The translations under genes were made by a program, and so were the position numbers. A DNA stretch of 64,000 nt. Origin: Tetradesmus obliquus (taxonomy: Eukaryota; Chlorophyta; Chlorophyceae; Sphaeropleales; Scenedesmaceae). The stretch covers positions 2,914,001 through 2,978,000 of the forward strand of contig CP126203.1 in assembly GCA_030272155.1 (NCBI GenBank), written 5' to 3'. This document shows, one piece after another, positions 20,861 through 35,147 of the stretch. How positions within the stretch are numbered: the stretch's first letter is position 1; every line of letters starts with the position of its first letter. A model generated the notes under the pieces. That model searched no databases and had not been told where the DNA came from. It worked only from the letters and a program-made list of their open reading frames with translations.

Positions 20861-21759
20861 CACAAGTGCAAACAGTCTACCAGACTGAATGCAACCATTA
20901 AATATCATACATTGGGATCAACATGCACAACACAGAGGATGCACTGGGCCCACATAAGCACTTCAACACCTCCAGCTGTGTGTTGGTATGGCCTTGTACA
21001 CACAGAGATTGCACAAACAGCACAGTGCCACACACAGCATCTGCAAAGCCATGTGCAATCAAAGACACTACAGCAAACAATAATGGCAAGCCCACAGCTA
21101 CTGCATGACTGGTACAAAAGCGGCCGAGCGCTTCGGCACACCAGTCGCTGAGCAGATGCTGCACCCATGCCCGCCTGTTGCATTGACAGCATACTGCTAC
21201 TGCTGCTGCCCCAGCTGGGTGCGCTTAATCCTCGCTGCAATCTACACCTGCATGACGCGCATGTTGTCCTCGCTTGGTAGCACCTTCTACTTACTGCCTG
21301 CACTGTGGTGGTTGGACGTAGCATCCTTCTGCAATGCTGCACCTGCTGCTGCACCTGCTGCCATGCGCCTGCCCCTGAGTTGAGCTGCCTGGAAGCTTTC
21401 TTCATAAGCCGCTGGACCATTTTGGTTGCGCTGTCCCAGCAGCGTGATGACCGCCTTGCTGGAGCCAATTGGCAAGTGCGGGGAAACAGCAGTTGACTGC
21501 CAACGACGCCTTTAACACCTGCAGAAATCAGCAAAACCAGCAGAAGACAACAGGCAACTGCTCAGGCCAGGCACACACTGTTGTGCTTGCAGGAATGATG
21601 CATTGCAATGTGGCCGTCATGCACAGGACCAGCAATGCCTGCAAAAGCGTAGGACACCAGCTAATCCCTGGACACGTCTGCTGCCTGACTGGCACGTTGC
21701 ATTGCCTGCAACTCACCCTGTCGTCATGCGCATGCGCTGTGGTTGAGCCTTGCGCCTCC

Positions 21760-22427
21760 TCAGCAGCCTGCCGATGACGCATGTTCTATGGCTGGGTCCT
21801 GGAAAATGCCCCCTTCTTTGTTCCCTGCAATACGCACGCAAGCGAAGTATGAGTTGAGTACACGTAGATGGGTGTGCAGTGCGAGTCTGCCATGCTGTAT
21901 TGTTGAGTGAAGCTCTTCTGGCAACGTATAGTGTGCTTGCATCACCCCAAATGAGATCCTGCACTAGCTGCAACCGTCAATCAGCTTGCCGGCAGCATTG
22001 TACTTGACCTTCTGCGTGCACTGCCTTCAGGCTGCTACATGAGCTGAAGCACCCCTGCCACCGCTTCTACTGCTGCCCCTGCAGCGCTGCTGTTGCAGTC
22101 ATGCTAGCACCACCGTTGCTGGTATTCTGCTGCAGCACGTTGTCATGCAGATCGAGCAGAGCAGCAGCAGCAACAATCAGCCGCGCACCTGCTGAAGTTG
22201 TCGCTGCCTCCGGCACTACATTGGGCCTGGCACTGACCACTTGAGTTGCTGTGGCTGGCTTCCTTCTCCGGCGCTGCGCAGTTATCATACACCTGCAGTG
22301 CGGCAAACTTGGATGGGTCGACAGGCAGGAGTTGCGTGCATGGCGATGCGTGCGAGACTGCTGGCAACATGTCATTGCATGCTGCGACGGTCAGATACGC
22401 ACATTGAGTGCCACAAATACCAACCAA
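21760..22427 (-). CDS. Protein-like stretches inside the CACTA-like element
   Basis: Two minus-strand stretches read like real protein: 21760-21945 (HYTLPEELHSTIQHGRLALH, then LRVLNSYFACVRIAGNKEGG) and around 22260-22330 (QLLPVDPSKFAALQVYDN). A third, unlinked piece near 21400 reads SKAVITLLGQRNQNGPAAYE. They may be exons of a transposase or captured gene on the minus strand. I do not recognise a family. Confidence 0.3.
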
Positions 22428-23525
22428 ATGTGGTTTGCTGGCAGTCTACGTGCTGTTTGCTGCAGGCGTCGCTGGCAGCAGCTGCTGCTGCTGCAGCAGC
22501 AGCGTCTCTGCGCTGGAGCCCCTGGTGTTCACCTGTGGCCAGCTCACACCATTCGGTTTATGAAAGCAGCTCGCATGTTTCCACGTATATCAACGATTCC
22601 CTCATCGAAGCTGCTCGTGCAGTTCTGTTGCAGGGTTGCTGGGGGGCTGCCACTGGCAGCACCTGGCAGCGCCTCCTTGCGTCTCCTGCTGCAAGCTGCT
22701 CCCATGTAATGTGCGTCAGGGACCATACAAACGTCGTATACTACTTCCGAGACATCAGACTAGCAGCTGGACGTACACAGGCCGCTGGTTGCGAACTGAC
22801 TGCACCTGTGGTGGGTCTCAAGGGGCTGCGATCTTTTTACAAAGTACAGATTTGCCGCCCAGTGATTAAGGAACACTCATTGCAACATTTAGACGCCCAA
22901 GCTTGGCCCACAGAAGTTGACAGGCAGTTTGAGTTCTGTTACTTGTCAGGGCAGAGGTTAAACGATGACTGAGTGATCAGCTAATAGAGTAAGTTTATTT
23001 TACATCCTATATTCTTGAAGTCAAGTAATAGCAGCTATACGCTGCCGGCAGTGCACTGAGGCGATCTACTTCACTTGTTCCAATCAAGTCCACTCTGCGA
23101 TCATCAACGTTCTTGCAGTAGCTTTATCATTCAACTCAACTTGATTTCTGTTGTTTGGTCAGTGAACAGGAGGCCAACGTCACTGTCGGGGGTCAAGGGT
23201 GTCCATGGGTGACCACCTGCTGGTTTGGGGTCATGAGCATGCCCTAGCGCAGGTTCTGCCACACCACATCATGTTTTCAATCTACAAAAATCATTTATGA
23301 GACAGCGCAAGCCGTTCAAGCTACTCGCCCTCACAGTCATCCACAGCAGGTGCTGTGGATGGCCCAAACACCCCCCACTGGACAGTGAGTGGACTGTCTG
23401 TGGATCAGCCTTTGTCACAGTGAAGGGCTCAGTACAATGCAAGCACTCACTGAACCCTTCAAGAGCTGCACCCACCCTCCACCCTGGTGAGCCACGGCTC
23501 CTGCCATAAACGCCTTAAAAGGCTA

Positions 23526-24004
23526 CTATATATATAAGCCTGCAGACAGGCCCTTAAGTAGCCCATATGACCATGACACCCCACAAACCATCATGATCAT
23601 GCAGGAATTCCTTCGAAGTGACACGGCTGTGTGCATTGCCAAAAATCCAGCGGAAAATTGCTGAATCATAGAAGCAGCACTGGTGTGACAGGACGTGAAT
23701 CATTTGATCGAGTCGCAACCAGACAACCATGCATGCGTTTAGTAGTAACGGGTCCATCAGCTGATGCCAAACAAGGGGCATCCAGTACGCCATACTGCAT
23801 CTGCTGCAGTGCATAGCATATCACATGACACATCAGCGACTATGACCTCGTCAAAACATCATTTAGGGTCCTCCAAAATGCATCATTTGGCACATGTAAC
23901 AGAACAGAGGCACGCTGTGGCAGAGCACGTGCTGGTCTATGTTGATGCTGTTATCTCAAGGCAAAAACCTTCATTTCGTCTCCGAAGCATGCAGTCAGCA
24001 TGTC
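23526..24004. other. Intergenic, no gene recognised
   Basis: Begins with an AT run (tactatatatataagcc) directly after the interrupted repeat module. It would contain the 3' UTR of gene A (minus strand); no TGTAA signal is seen in that orientation. Confidence 0.4.
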
Positions 24005-24545
24005 TCACGCGGTCACAGCAAGCAGCTGCAGCACGCTGTCGGAGTTTCCTGCAGGATCTGTGACAGACCAGAAGCGCAGCACTTGGTTGCCAGACCCAGC
24101 TGCGCTGTTAGCCGTGTAGAATTCTATCACGCTCTTGCGGTCCGCAGGCGTTACAAACGTCTGCGCGAGTGCCTTGTTTAGCTCAGCCAAGCCCACACCC
24201 TTGACCTCTTTGAACGTCACCTTGTCCACATGGCAAGGGTGATCGTCATAGGAGGCAGATGTCTCAGGCTTGAGCGCAGCAAGCTGAGCAGCTGTAACCT
24301 TGGACACTTCGACCTTTGTCAGGCGGCGGCGGCCGTCGCGCCGCAGCTCCGGGATGGGTCCGTTCCTTTTGAGGAGCTTCAGCGTGGACGGGCGCGAGGA
24401 CGCGCCAGGGATCAACTGGGTTGTCTTGACGAGAGGGACGTTTCTGAGCGCAGGTGGGACGTCATCCACCACAAACACGCGCACATCGTTTTTGGTTGCC
24501 ACGTTGCCTGCTGGGTCCTTGGCTGTGATTGTTGCCTGCAGCAGC

Positions 24546-24579
<34 letters not shown>

Positions 24580-25366
24580 GATGCAGATGCGAGTACAAGC
24601 AGCCGTTAGCTGCAGCAACATAGGTAGAATGTGGTGCAAGCATAGGATAGAGGGATCTGTGAGGCAGTGCAGCTGTCATTGTCAGTGCAGTTTTCCAGTG
24701 TGTGTGAGCACAGCAGTTTCACAAACACTGCTTGCTCATTGATGCAGCATAGTCGGCCTTGTATGCAATAATCTGCTCACCCCGCTGCAGTTTAGTCTGG
24801 CTCTGCAGGTTTATTGGCTGGTTGCTTGTGTCTTTGCGAAGGACTCCCGTGATATAGCAGCACGTCGGATGCGTGTGGTGGCAGTGGTGGTAGTGAGAAG
24901 GAGAGGGGCGGAGGAACAAATAAGGAGGGAGCTCGAGGGAGGGGGAGAGAGCAAAACACAGCACGACTCTGCATGCTCCTCAGTGCTACTCACCCTTACA
25001 ACGTATTCGTACTTGTGCCTCTCGCATGTTTTGGTCTTCTTCATGTTCTCCTTGGAGAGGATTGTGGCATAAGCAATGCCTGAGAAGCAGGGGTCATTGT
25101 CTGTGGCCACAACAGGGATAGGCTTGTTGCGCTCCAGCTTTGTCCTAGCATGGAACACCAGAGCACCTGCAATGAGCAGCAACCGTGTGACATGAGCTTC
25201 TAGAGGTGCATACATACAGCACAGCATGCTGAAGAACATTTCGGGGATGGCCGGGGGCTGTGGTGCTTGCATTAAAGAGGTAATGCTGTCTTTGACATTT
25301 TCAAGGGCTTCGAAAAACGCTCGCGCAGCTTCAAACGCAAGCAATGTCCATGCTTGGCAGACATGT

Positions 25367-25436
<70 letters not shown>

Positions 25437-28400
25437 ACCGCTGCACATCCTGTTGCAGCACCTGGCGGCAGCTGCAAGAGGCACCTGCTATGCCTAACCC
25501 TCTGTGGTTGTACCAGTCGCAAAAGTGTGTGTCTTAAGTGCCTCGTGCATTGGCCTGCTCAGTCACTGCTCACCCAGCTTGGTTGGCAGTGTGGGGGGCA
25601 CAACGTCCTTGCTGGTTCCTGCAAACTTGGGGTCTCTGCAGTTGAAGTTGTACAGCGTGCAGCTGCGGCCGAGGCCGGGGTTGCGCACACAGCTGCCCAC
25701 GCAGCAGTCTCCTTTGTCATATGCGCACACGCCGTCGCCTGCACAGTCAATTAGCACATACCCACAGGTCAGTCCGCCACTTTTTGTCTAAGAGCTGGGC
25801 TTTGGACAAAGTGCTGTACTGTCAGCTGTGACAGACCTGTGCTGTTGTATAGCTGTATTGTTGCATGCTTGAGTTGTGCATCACTGTAGTACTGCTTGAC
25901 GTGTTGTGCTAGTTCACATTTCTCCAGGCAAGAGCCGTCAGCTGCAATGACAAGCAGAGCAGCAACCATGTCTCGACTGCTCACTTGACCTAGGTCTGAG
26001 GCCAGAAAGAAAGAGAGTAAACACCCTGAGCACGACGCACCCTCTTGCACTCATGCAAAAAGAGAAGCAGCTGCATTGAGCAGCTCAGCAGCAACCATGC
26101 TCGACTCACCTGTGTTGAGCTCGTCATCGCAAACACCATTGCCCAGGCGTGTATCTTTGGGGTCCTTGGTGCCACACTTGCCTGTAAGGACAACCCCACA
26201 CGCACACCAGCCTCAGCAAAGACAGACAGCACCATGATGCTGCCAGTGAGGCTGCAACCCATTGTATGCATCGGCAGGCTGAGGGCGCATTATGTCTGCA
26301 TGGATCAGGCCAGAGGCAGCTTCCTGTGCCATCATCTGTGTTGTAAATGCACAATCAGATCCACAACTGCTTGAACTCACCTCCCTTGGTCTTGGCTGGT
26401 GTGTTGAACAGGCACTTGACGCCAGCGGCGCCCTGCGCTGCTGTACGCAGTGAACTGCTGTTGCTGCTGCTGAGTGCGGCAATGTTCCTCCAGCAGGCTG
26501 AGTTGACAGTGGCACAGCTGAGGGGGTACTGCTTTGTGGTGTTGCTCCCATAGTCAAAGTAGGTCTGCAGCAAAGGTGGCCAGGCAGGGGTGTATTGGTG
26601 CGGTGTTTTACCTGGTGTTTGAAAGATGGTGTCAATAATTTGAATCACCCTCCAGACTGTTGAAAGGACGGGCAAACAGTCGGTGCAAAACTGCAGCGAG
26701 AATGGCAGTTTGCCAGCAGGTAGCTAGCTGGTAAGCAGTTACTGTAATTTCTCTGTCATGCACATGCGTGCAGCTGTTGAGGTTCATTCGGTCGTCATCT
26801 TGCCTCATGTCTACTAGCTAACAGCAGGCGACAACACGTCCCTTGAAAGCTACTAGTACTTCTCCTCAACCATGTGCAATTCCACATTAAAGATGGTGTT
26901 AGGACCCACATGTAACTATTCTCTCAATCTGAGGTTGCTGGCTGTGGTATAAAGCATGTTCTGCTCGGCCTGAAGTGCTGCAGCATGCGCTGCTTTGTGC
27001 GGCCGCAGCACAAAGCTGAATGTAGGTGCCCCTGTTCTGTGCAGAAACATTACAAACGGCTGCACACGGGCCCCAAAAAGCACTGGCAAACATATGTCCA
27101 CTGAAAACCTCAGCTGGCACGCATGACCATGTGCTCCCAGAACTCACCGCCGGCACGCAAGTGTCTGTGCAGCAGTCTCCTCCATCCCAGTTGCACATAG
27201 CCACGTTGTATGGCCCCTGGTTGCAGAAGCCGTTCCCAACTTGAGAAAAGTTGCCGCCATACGTGGCCAGAAACTGCGCGCACAGCGCCGCGTTGTAGGC
27301 TTTGTAGTCGTCTGGATACGCGGCCTGTGCAGTGTCTGTCCAGTTCACCGCTGATACTGAGGTACTGCTCGCCAGCGTGCAGTCGCTGGGCCCGTTGGCG
27401 CCAAGTGTGGTTGTGGTGGGGTAGCTGCTGTTGCAGCTGATGCACTCAGGCTGATCTGTGGTGCTCGTGTAAGAGCCAAAGGGGCACTGCTCCGCATAAT
27501 CCATGTCTTTGGAGGCAGCAGCTGTGCCTGGAGGCACTGGGTTGCAGCTGCTGTTGCCACGCGAGCTGTACGTGCCAACAGCACATGCGGCACACGCCTG
27601 CATGCTTGCATCGCGGTAGGTGCCTGGCTCGCAGGCCGTGCAGTTGGATCCGGTGCCTGTGCTGTTTGTGTACCATCCCAGGGCGCAAGCCTGCAAGCAG
27701 AACCGCAAGTGCACACATGAGGATCAGAGCGTAATTGAGCAGTATGCATCACGACCTTGCCCTGGCGATCACAATGTCACGCTGTCATTAGCAGTGCTTG
27801 CGATGAACTTGTTTCACGAGTTACAAGTTACAAGTCCTACGCGTCAGAGGCAGGCAAGCCTGCTTGAGCCTTGTTTTATGAGCTTACTCACCGGTGGGCC
27901 CTCCAAGCTTCAATTGCATGCCCAGCTACAGATTAAACCTTAAATCTGTGGTCTAAACACCGTCCACCTTTCGGGACACTGTCCACATCTGAAAAGCCCC
28001 AACCATGCAAGTGGTGCCAACCTCGCATCATCAGGGATGTTATGATACATATCCGTAGTACAATCCACAACGCACTCGGCTTCACACGCATGCCATATCC
28101 GCTGGCGGCCAGCTGCAAAGGGGGTGGATGAGTTGTGCGGAACCAAGCAGCAGCATGTGGCACGCACCGTGCATGCTGTTGACCCGTTGACCTTCGTGTA
28201 CGTGTTGATGGGGCAGCTCTGGCACAGAGATGAGTCGCCAGCAGCAACGGCCGCACTGAAGGTCCCAGCAGCGCACAGCGTGCAGTTGACCGTGCCAGTC
28301 TTGTTGGCAAATGTCCCAGCTGGGCATGGTAAGCACGCAGTCTGCAAGCATTAGCACAAGGTTTCAGGAGGAAGGCTGTGCCTTGAACCCTAAACGCAAA

Positions 28401-31400
28401 CATTACACGCTGCATGTCCAGGCTAAACAAGGCAGGCACGCAGTCTGCAAGTTTCAGCAACATGAGCACATGTATCATGTTGTGCTCGTGTGCACGTCAG
28501 GGTGCTTCAACGCCTCTGCCTGTTTATGATTTTAACAGCAGATAACAGCGCTCTGTGCGCGTGAGCTGTAGAAAATGCATGTGCAAGGTCTCAGGCGACT
28601 GTTTGTCCCCGTCCAATGTGCACTATGCATATCTGCTGCCGTAAGCACCGACTCCGGTTTCTTTTTGCAAGGATAACAGGTCTGATGTAGTACAATGAGC
28701 AACAATGGCTCCCACCTGGGCCTTATCCGTCTGGTAGTACCCAAGGGGGCAGGGCGCACAGTCACCCATGGTGGAGTTCCTGCAATCACATTCCAATACA
28801 ATACGATACAGTGCATTAAGACAGGACAGAAGGACCTGCCCCAGGAACCAGCCCAGCACGCCGATATGCCGCTTATGAGGTTGAAATGTAATTGTTGCTG
28901 TTACAGCTGCACGGCCTGGTGCACAGGTGTACCAGCCAGCCCCACAAGGTGCAGTCATGTGATCGTCAACAAGGTGCAGTCATGTGATCGTCAACAAGGT
29001 GCAGTCATGTGATCGTCAACAAGGTGCAGTCATGTGATCGTCAACAAGGTGCAGTCATGTGATCGTCAACAAGGTGCAGTCATGTGATCGTCAACACTAC
29101 TGCTATACTTCACTGCCCACCTGTACCACCCAGCGCCACAAGGGTTGCAAGTGAGACTGGCAGAGCCAGTGGGTGATGTGTTGTTGTTGCCGCTGGTGCT
29201 GTTGGCAGCAGGCGTCATTGACTGGTACCCTGGGCCACACGCACACTTCACAACTGTCTTCAGGAAGTACCCAGAAGCTGACGGCAGCGAGGCATACACC
29301 TTGGCAAAGTAGGTGATGTCCAAGTTGCAGGAGGCTCCTGAGCAGGCAACAGAGCTGTACTGAGGCCCGGCGTCGATTGTCACGGCGAAGGAATTGACGG
29401 GCCCCAAAGCAGCAGACATCAGCTGAGCCACCTGCAGGCAAACGCGACAGCGCAAGCATGTGCAGACTTGTGGAACATTGTAGGAAATATTTTGCATGCA
29501 GCATCCAATCGCAGTGACGTTGACAGTATTGGCGGGGCCTTGGGCGGCACACATCAGCACAGCTACCTGCAGGCTGACGCCGCGGCGCAAGCATGTGCAA
29601 CATTTGAAGTAAGCGTTGCACTTGGTCTACGTGCTAGCCTCCAAGCCGCATCAGGGTTGTCTCTCACAGCACCAGGCAGCACCATACAGCTCAGACACAT
29701 CTGTGTCATGTACATGCATGTAGCATACTGATGTACTCATGTGACGTTTGTGATGTATGCAAGGAACTGCAGCCAAGGCCGATCCTAGGGCTTACCATGC
29801 CTGTCGAGCTCGGGCAAGTCACTGAAGCTGTTCGGCCGTCAGAGCCTGCCACTGCGTCGCCCCACAGATACGCCTACATGACACAACACACTCACAGCTA
29901 AAAAGCTGCCCTGCCGGGTCACGCGAGTTATAGGCCTTGCTAGGGTTGAGGCGTAGCAGATCTAGCACTCTATAAACCGTATATAGCAAAACACTCGCTA
30001 TGCCAGGCAGGCCAACTGGTTGTCTGGCCTTTGCTTTGAGTACGTGTGCCACTAGTGCTTATAGCCTGTAAGGTTACACTGCAGCAGGCAGCAGATCCTG
30101 CAGAGCAACCTTGCAGAAAACAAGCGGCACACGTACTCAAAAGGGTCCGGCAAGCAGCATGCTCTGTGTTGTAGTGCTGCTGACAACGGCACGCCTGATA
30201 CAAGCTCTCTGCATGCTACTGACAACATGCAGCAGTTGTCGGCACTTCAGCGCAAAGCTGGCGCTTTGCTGTGATGTTCAAACATTTGGGATGTTCTGAA
30301 CACATCGGAAATGCAGCATGCACTGTCAGTTGAATTGAATGACTTGTAGCCGGCTGGACTTGCAGCACTACTTGCAGCACTTCTGGCTCCTTGAGGGTCT
30401 TACTGTGTATGTTGGGAACGTCTGGTCGAAGTATTTTGGCTCCACACACGCCACCTGCAGGTTCTCGGGGTAGCATCCAGTGGACGATGGGTTGCAGTTG
30501 CTTGTCTGACCACACGTCTGCTGCAGCGCAGTCGCGCATGCGGCCGCAGCGCTGCCGCTTGCAATAGCTGCGTTGTATGAGTCGAGCACAGCCTGGCGGA
30601 TTGCGCGGTGAGCTGTCCTGAAGGCTTGGTCTTGTGCCGCCGAGAATGATGGAGAGCCTGCGGCCCAGCTGCTGGATGGAATGAGGTCCCCAACAGGAAC
30701 TGGGTAGGCGTAGCCGTTGTCGCACATGGTCTTCCAGCTGGACTTGGGCGTCTGGAAAAACCAAGGGTAGCACCTGCTCGCAAAAACCAACAAAGGAACC
30801 AAATCAGACACCAGGATGTGGCATGTAACAGCAGTTTGTGTGTTCCAAAGACGGCAGGGATGGCGCGACAAGCTGCCAATCGTACAACAGTGCTGAGAAA
30901 GGAGAGGAAACACCGTATCTGCTGCTCTCGGAGATGAGGCATCGCTGTGCAGAAACATCAGCTGGCTACGGTCGGTGCTCACCCGTATGTGCACTGGCCG
31001 TAATCGCAGCAGAAAAAGCCTGGATTGAAGTCCTTGGAAAGTGGGGCACTGCCGCCTGAGAAGATGCTGCACGTGCCTGTGTAGTTGTTGATGGCATAAA
31101 TGAAATCAATCGCTGCGCTGCGGTTGCCAGAAGTGTACCCCATGAAGGAGCCGCCGCTATTAGCAAACCCGTTTGTTGCGCCTGTGTAGCATGCCCTTGT
31201 GAGTCCCCAGAGGCTGCCGTGTGAAAGGCCGTTGCACTGCACGGGAGATAGGCTATTTGTTTAGAGTATTGGTCAAAATCAGAGTGTAGGTGGCAATGAG
31301 ATGCTGTTAGAGTGCACTTCAGAATGTGGGGGCTTGTTCATCACACACTGCCAGAATCACACATATTCAGCACAAATATATTGAATGTCAGGGTGATGCC

Positions 31401-34400
31401 CAAAAAGTGGGTGGAGTTTGCACACTGGAAGGGTGCACGTAATGAAATGTGGAATTGTGCTGCGGCCCTATGCAGCATTCAACTCTGATTCTGGTGAGTT
31501 CACATTTATTTCCGGGTTTCACACTCACCAAGAAGTTGCTGTCATTGTCTGGCCCGTACACTGCATGCGCAACAGAATAGCACATTACGCGCACTTCAGC
31601 CCAGCAGGATGAAGTTGCATTACGTGCAAGCAGCTTGATTGCAAGCTGAGCTAGCAAGCCAGCACACACAGCAGCAGCAAACTACCAACGAGGTGCAGCA
31701 CAAGTGTCCACACATTCTACACACACCACATATGCCGCGATTGTGTGTTAACAGTGTTGGTTACATCACATCACATCACATCAGTAAGAAAACGTGCACG
31801 CCAACAGCTGTGCTTCAGGGTGTTCCACATAAGAACTCACCTGCATCAATGTAACTGAATGTGCCCAAGGTCCACTGGTCTGCCAGTTGGTCTGTATAAC
31901 AACCAGCGTTGAATGGATCACTCGTGTCATTGTAGTACGCCATACAAATCTTGTTGCGGGCCAGCGGGCCCCACCCAATGATCGGAAGGTCCATCTCGTA
32001 ACCGAGCACAGTCGACTTCACATAGATGTTGGTAGTCTGTGGATCAGTCACCCAGGGTGCAGGCGAGCTTGTGTTGAAGGTGCTGTACCACTTGAAGAAG
32101 CACAGCTCCTGCTTCACCATGGACACCAGCTGCTGTGCTGTGTACGGCGTGCCTGCTGGGATGCTTGGCAGTGAAGAAGTGGAGTTGTCAAGCAGCCATC
32201 CAGTGAAGCAGGGGTCCCAGGCCCCATATGGCGCATTTTTAACTGACTTTGGGACAGACTTTGGCTGCAGGTAGTTGATGAGCAGCTGGCGCTGGCCCGG
32301 GCAGGTGAGGTTGCCTCCAAGGGTGCTGGAAATGGAATCAAACATGCTGGGTACCTGGCGGCAGCAGCAGCAGCAGGAACAGCAGGCAGCAGCAGCAGTA
32401 GTGGGGCTGGCAGTCAGCGATGGTGACATCCACAGCTGCCTTGTGCTATCCACTGCCTGGAACACTCACAATTTTTTTTTCAAAATTTGGAAGCCACCCC
32501 CAGTGCTGCCCTTGCTTCTTCCACTCATGCACATGCAGAAGTGTTACACTTGCGGCAGCGGCATGTAAAGGATGTTTGCATAGGGCCCCCCTACCTGCCA
32601 GTATCAGACCAAGTGTTCATCGCATCTTGGCTCATACCCGTCTTTGGTGGGTCCAAGACACACATGCAGCTGCTGCACAGCTGCTGCTTTTGGTGGAATG
32701 CTACGTCAAACCAGCTGGATTCACACAAACATCATGTATCAGTAAAATTATAAAATAAACAAAAAAATGGCTTTTGAGCACAGCTGCATGTGCAGCTCAC
32801 TGTCATGCCAGGCATCAGCCTGTGGATCTTTGGTGCAGCAGTGACTTGAAGAGAGGCGTTGCCCACTGCTTGGGGGTTGCCTGTCCCGTAGGAAAGGTCC
32901 AGAGGGCCACTTGCCGCCACGGTGATGTCGCCTCCCCACCTGACAGCAGCAACACAGCACAGGCACAGCACAACCGTAATCAACGCAGTTCAAACCACTA
33001 AGGCTTGGTGCTTTGGGGCTGCAGCATTTATGTGATCTGTGGCCAGGTACAACAAAAGGGCTGGCTCTGTGGATCTCCAGCAGCCGCAAAGCGCAGCACT
33101 GTACCTGAAGTGCATGTAAACTGCATGATGACGTCATGTTACACCAAGTCATGTTGCATTGCGTAGAAGCATGTCACATACGCCAGCCAGCAAAGGCACG
33201 AGGACCACACTTTTGATGTTGTTGGTTTTTGAAGTCTGCCTCAGCACAAATATAAACGAACATAATTAAATCTGACAGTAATGTAGGACTAAAGCTCAGG
33301 TGTTCTATTGTGGTACTACTCACCAGCCTGCATCGTAGTTGACCCTGAATGAAGGTGTGGCGCTCCTGATCAATGGCCACGGGCCAAACGCTGACAGCCT
33401 GCGTGGAATGGCAACACAAAAGCAAGGAAGCATAGCCGGGGCTGGTTTACTCCCTTCCTTCCATCAATGAATGAATGAGCTACGCGTGGTGTGTTCATAC
33501 CTAACACCCGCGTAAGTTCAGGAAGCAGACGTGTGTGGCGGTGAGGATACCTCATGCGCCTCCACGCCTCCTGCCATCCTCCCTGGCATAGCATGGACAT
33601 AAGCGAGACACACCGAGGCATAAGTAGCTACCTGTGGATGCACAGTTCCATTGAGCCGTGGTGCAACAACATTGCTGAGCTGCTGCTGGTAGCTGCTACT
33701 GAGTAGCAGCTGGCACAGACAGCAGGTGGTCTGCGCAGCTGCACATCAGGCACAACTGCTGCACAACAGGCACATGCGGTGCTGACCTAGGTCCATGCAA
33801 CAGACCACAAATAAGCAGGTGATGCTGCTTTGGGTCAGCGCAGCAAAAGAGGGCCGATTTTCAAATACTCCGAACTTACTTTGGGTCGACGCAGTAGAAG
33901 AGCACAATGAGCATGTCATGCCCTGGCACACTTGACAGGCCCAAGTCGCTGAGGATTGACGTAGCAATGGAGTCGCTGGGTGCGGGGTTGTTTGAAGCTG
34001 TGCATACAGTGTCCCACCTGCGTGCATACATGGTGCAGGCAGCTGTGTTGAGGCACGTGTTTTGAAAGGCTTCAAGAGCTGCGGCAGAAGCAGGGAAGCA
34101 CAGTCTGCCAGTGCACAGAGTGCGGGCGGTGCAGTGTGAGGGGATATCATCATTGAGAGACGTTGCAATATGTTTTAACGGACCTTGGAAGTGGGAAGTG
34201 GCAGCAGTGTATTGCATGAGTGTGGAACCGCGTCTGGTCCAGTGCATGCGCGTGGTCGACCTTTAACTGGTGCAACATGCTCCGCAGGGCCCAAGTGTCC
34301 AGTGTTCAGAACTTCACAGCCATGCAGGTAACTCTCAACCCGACAGTCCTGCAGGTGGTTGCAAATCTAACGGCGCAAGATAAAAAGTTTCTGTTGCAAG

Positions 34401-35075
34401 CAATGTTAGACCACACCAGCAGCACAGCAGCGTATGGCCACATCCATGCAGCAGCAGGCGTGCAAAACAAAGCTGTCAACAGGTCAGGTAGAAACAGGCT
34501 GGCGATTGCGCAGCAGCTCTCATGACTTCGGCATCGTTCGTCCAGGGCCTGCATCTCCCAATCGAACTGGTTGATACTTTGCTAGTCATGTAGCTGTACA
34601 AGTAACTGCAACATGCCGTAAACACACGGTTTTAGAAGGTGTAAGAACATGCGCACACCCCGCAAGCCTCACCCCGCGTAGAGGAGGTTGCAGGTTGCGT
34701 CGTTCTTGCATGGGTAGCGCATCCTGCCAGATATCTCGTTGCTGCAGCTGCCCAGCTTGCGCGTGGCTGTGTCAGTAATGGGGTACTGGCCACTGGGGCA
34801 AGTGATGGTCACCCTGCGCATGCATCACAGTGTCAAACACAGTGTCAAACACACAATATGCGCAGTGAAAAGTGCACAATAGCCATTGGAGGTAAGCTGC
34901 AGACGTCAATGCATCTTGTCCTGTGCATCCCAGTCTTGGGCTGTTTTTGGTGACTGCTGGCTGAGGTAGGGCTTCAATGAGTTCTGTTCACATATTCCCA
35001 AAATTCAAGACTAGCAGCCTGAGCATCAAGCCCAGCATTTGCAGCAAGCAGCCCAGACTGAGTTGCTGCTGCTGT

Positions 35076-35147
<72 letters not shown>

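Larger units (their letters stand above)
20548..23422. mobile_element. CACTA-like (EnSpm) DNA transposon, 2,875 bp
   Basis: The ends are inverted: CACTGTGACAAAGGC at 20548 and GCCTTTGTCACAGTG ending at 23422, 15 of 15 matching, with about 30 further bases of imperfect complementarity (ATCCAC, GTCCACT and GTCCA in both). A 3-bp target duplication, AAG, flanks it at 20545-20547 and 23423-23425, and the empty site at 19019-19188 has AAG once. A CACTG end plus a 3-bp duplication is the CACTA/EnSpm signature. Subterminal words (gtccagtgg, tgtggatgg, atccacag) are repeated near both ends, as in that superfamily. No complete transposase can be assembled; several plausible protein stretches lie on both strands, so the copy may be non-autonomous. 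Confidence 0.82.

Noticed and set aside
22241..22972. 243-codon plus-strand frame in the CACTA-like element
   Set aside because: Part of it may be coding, but it runs through a GCA tract, has no motif I recognise and cannot be linked to other exons, so I did not call it a gene.
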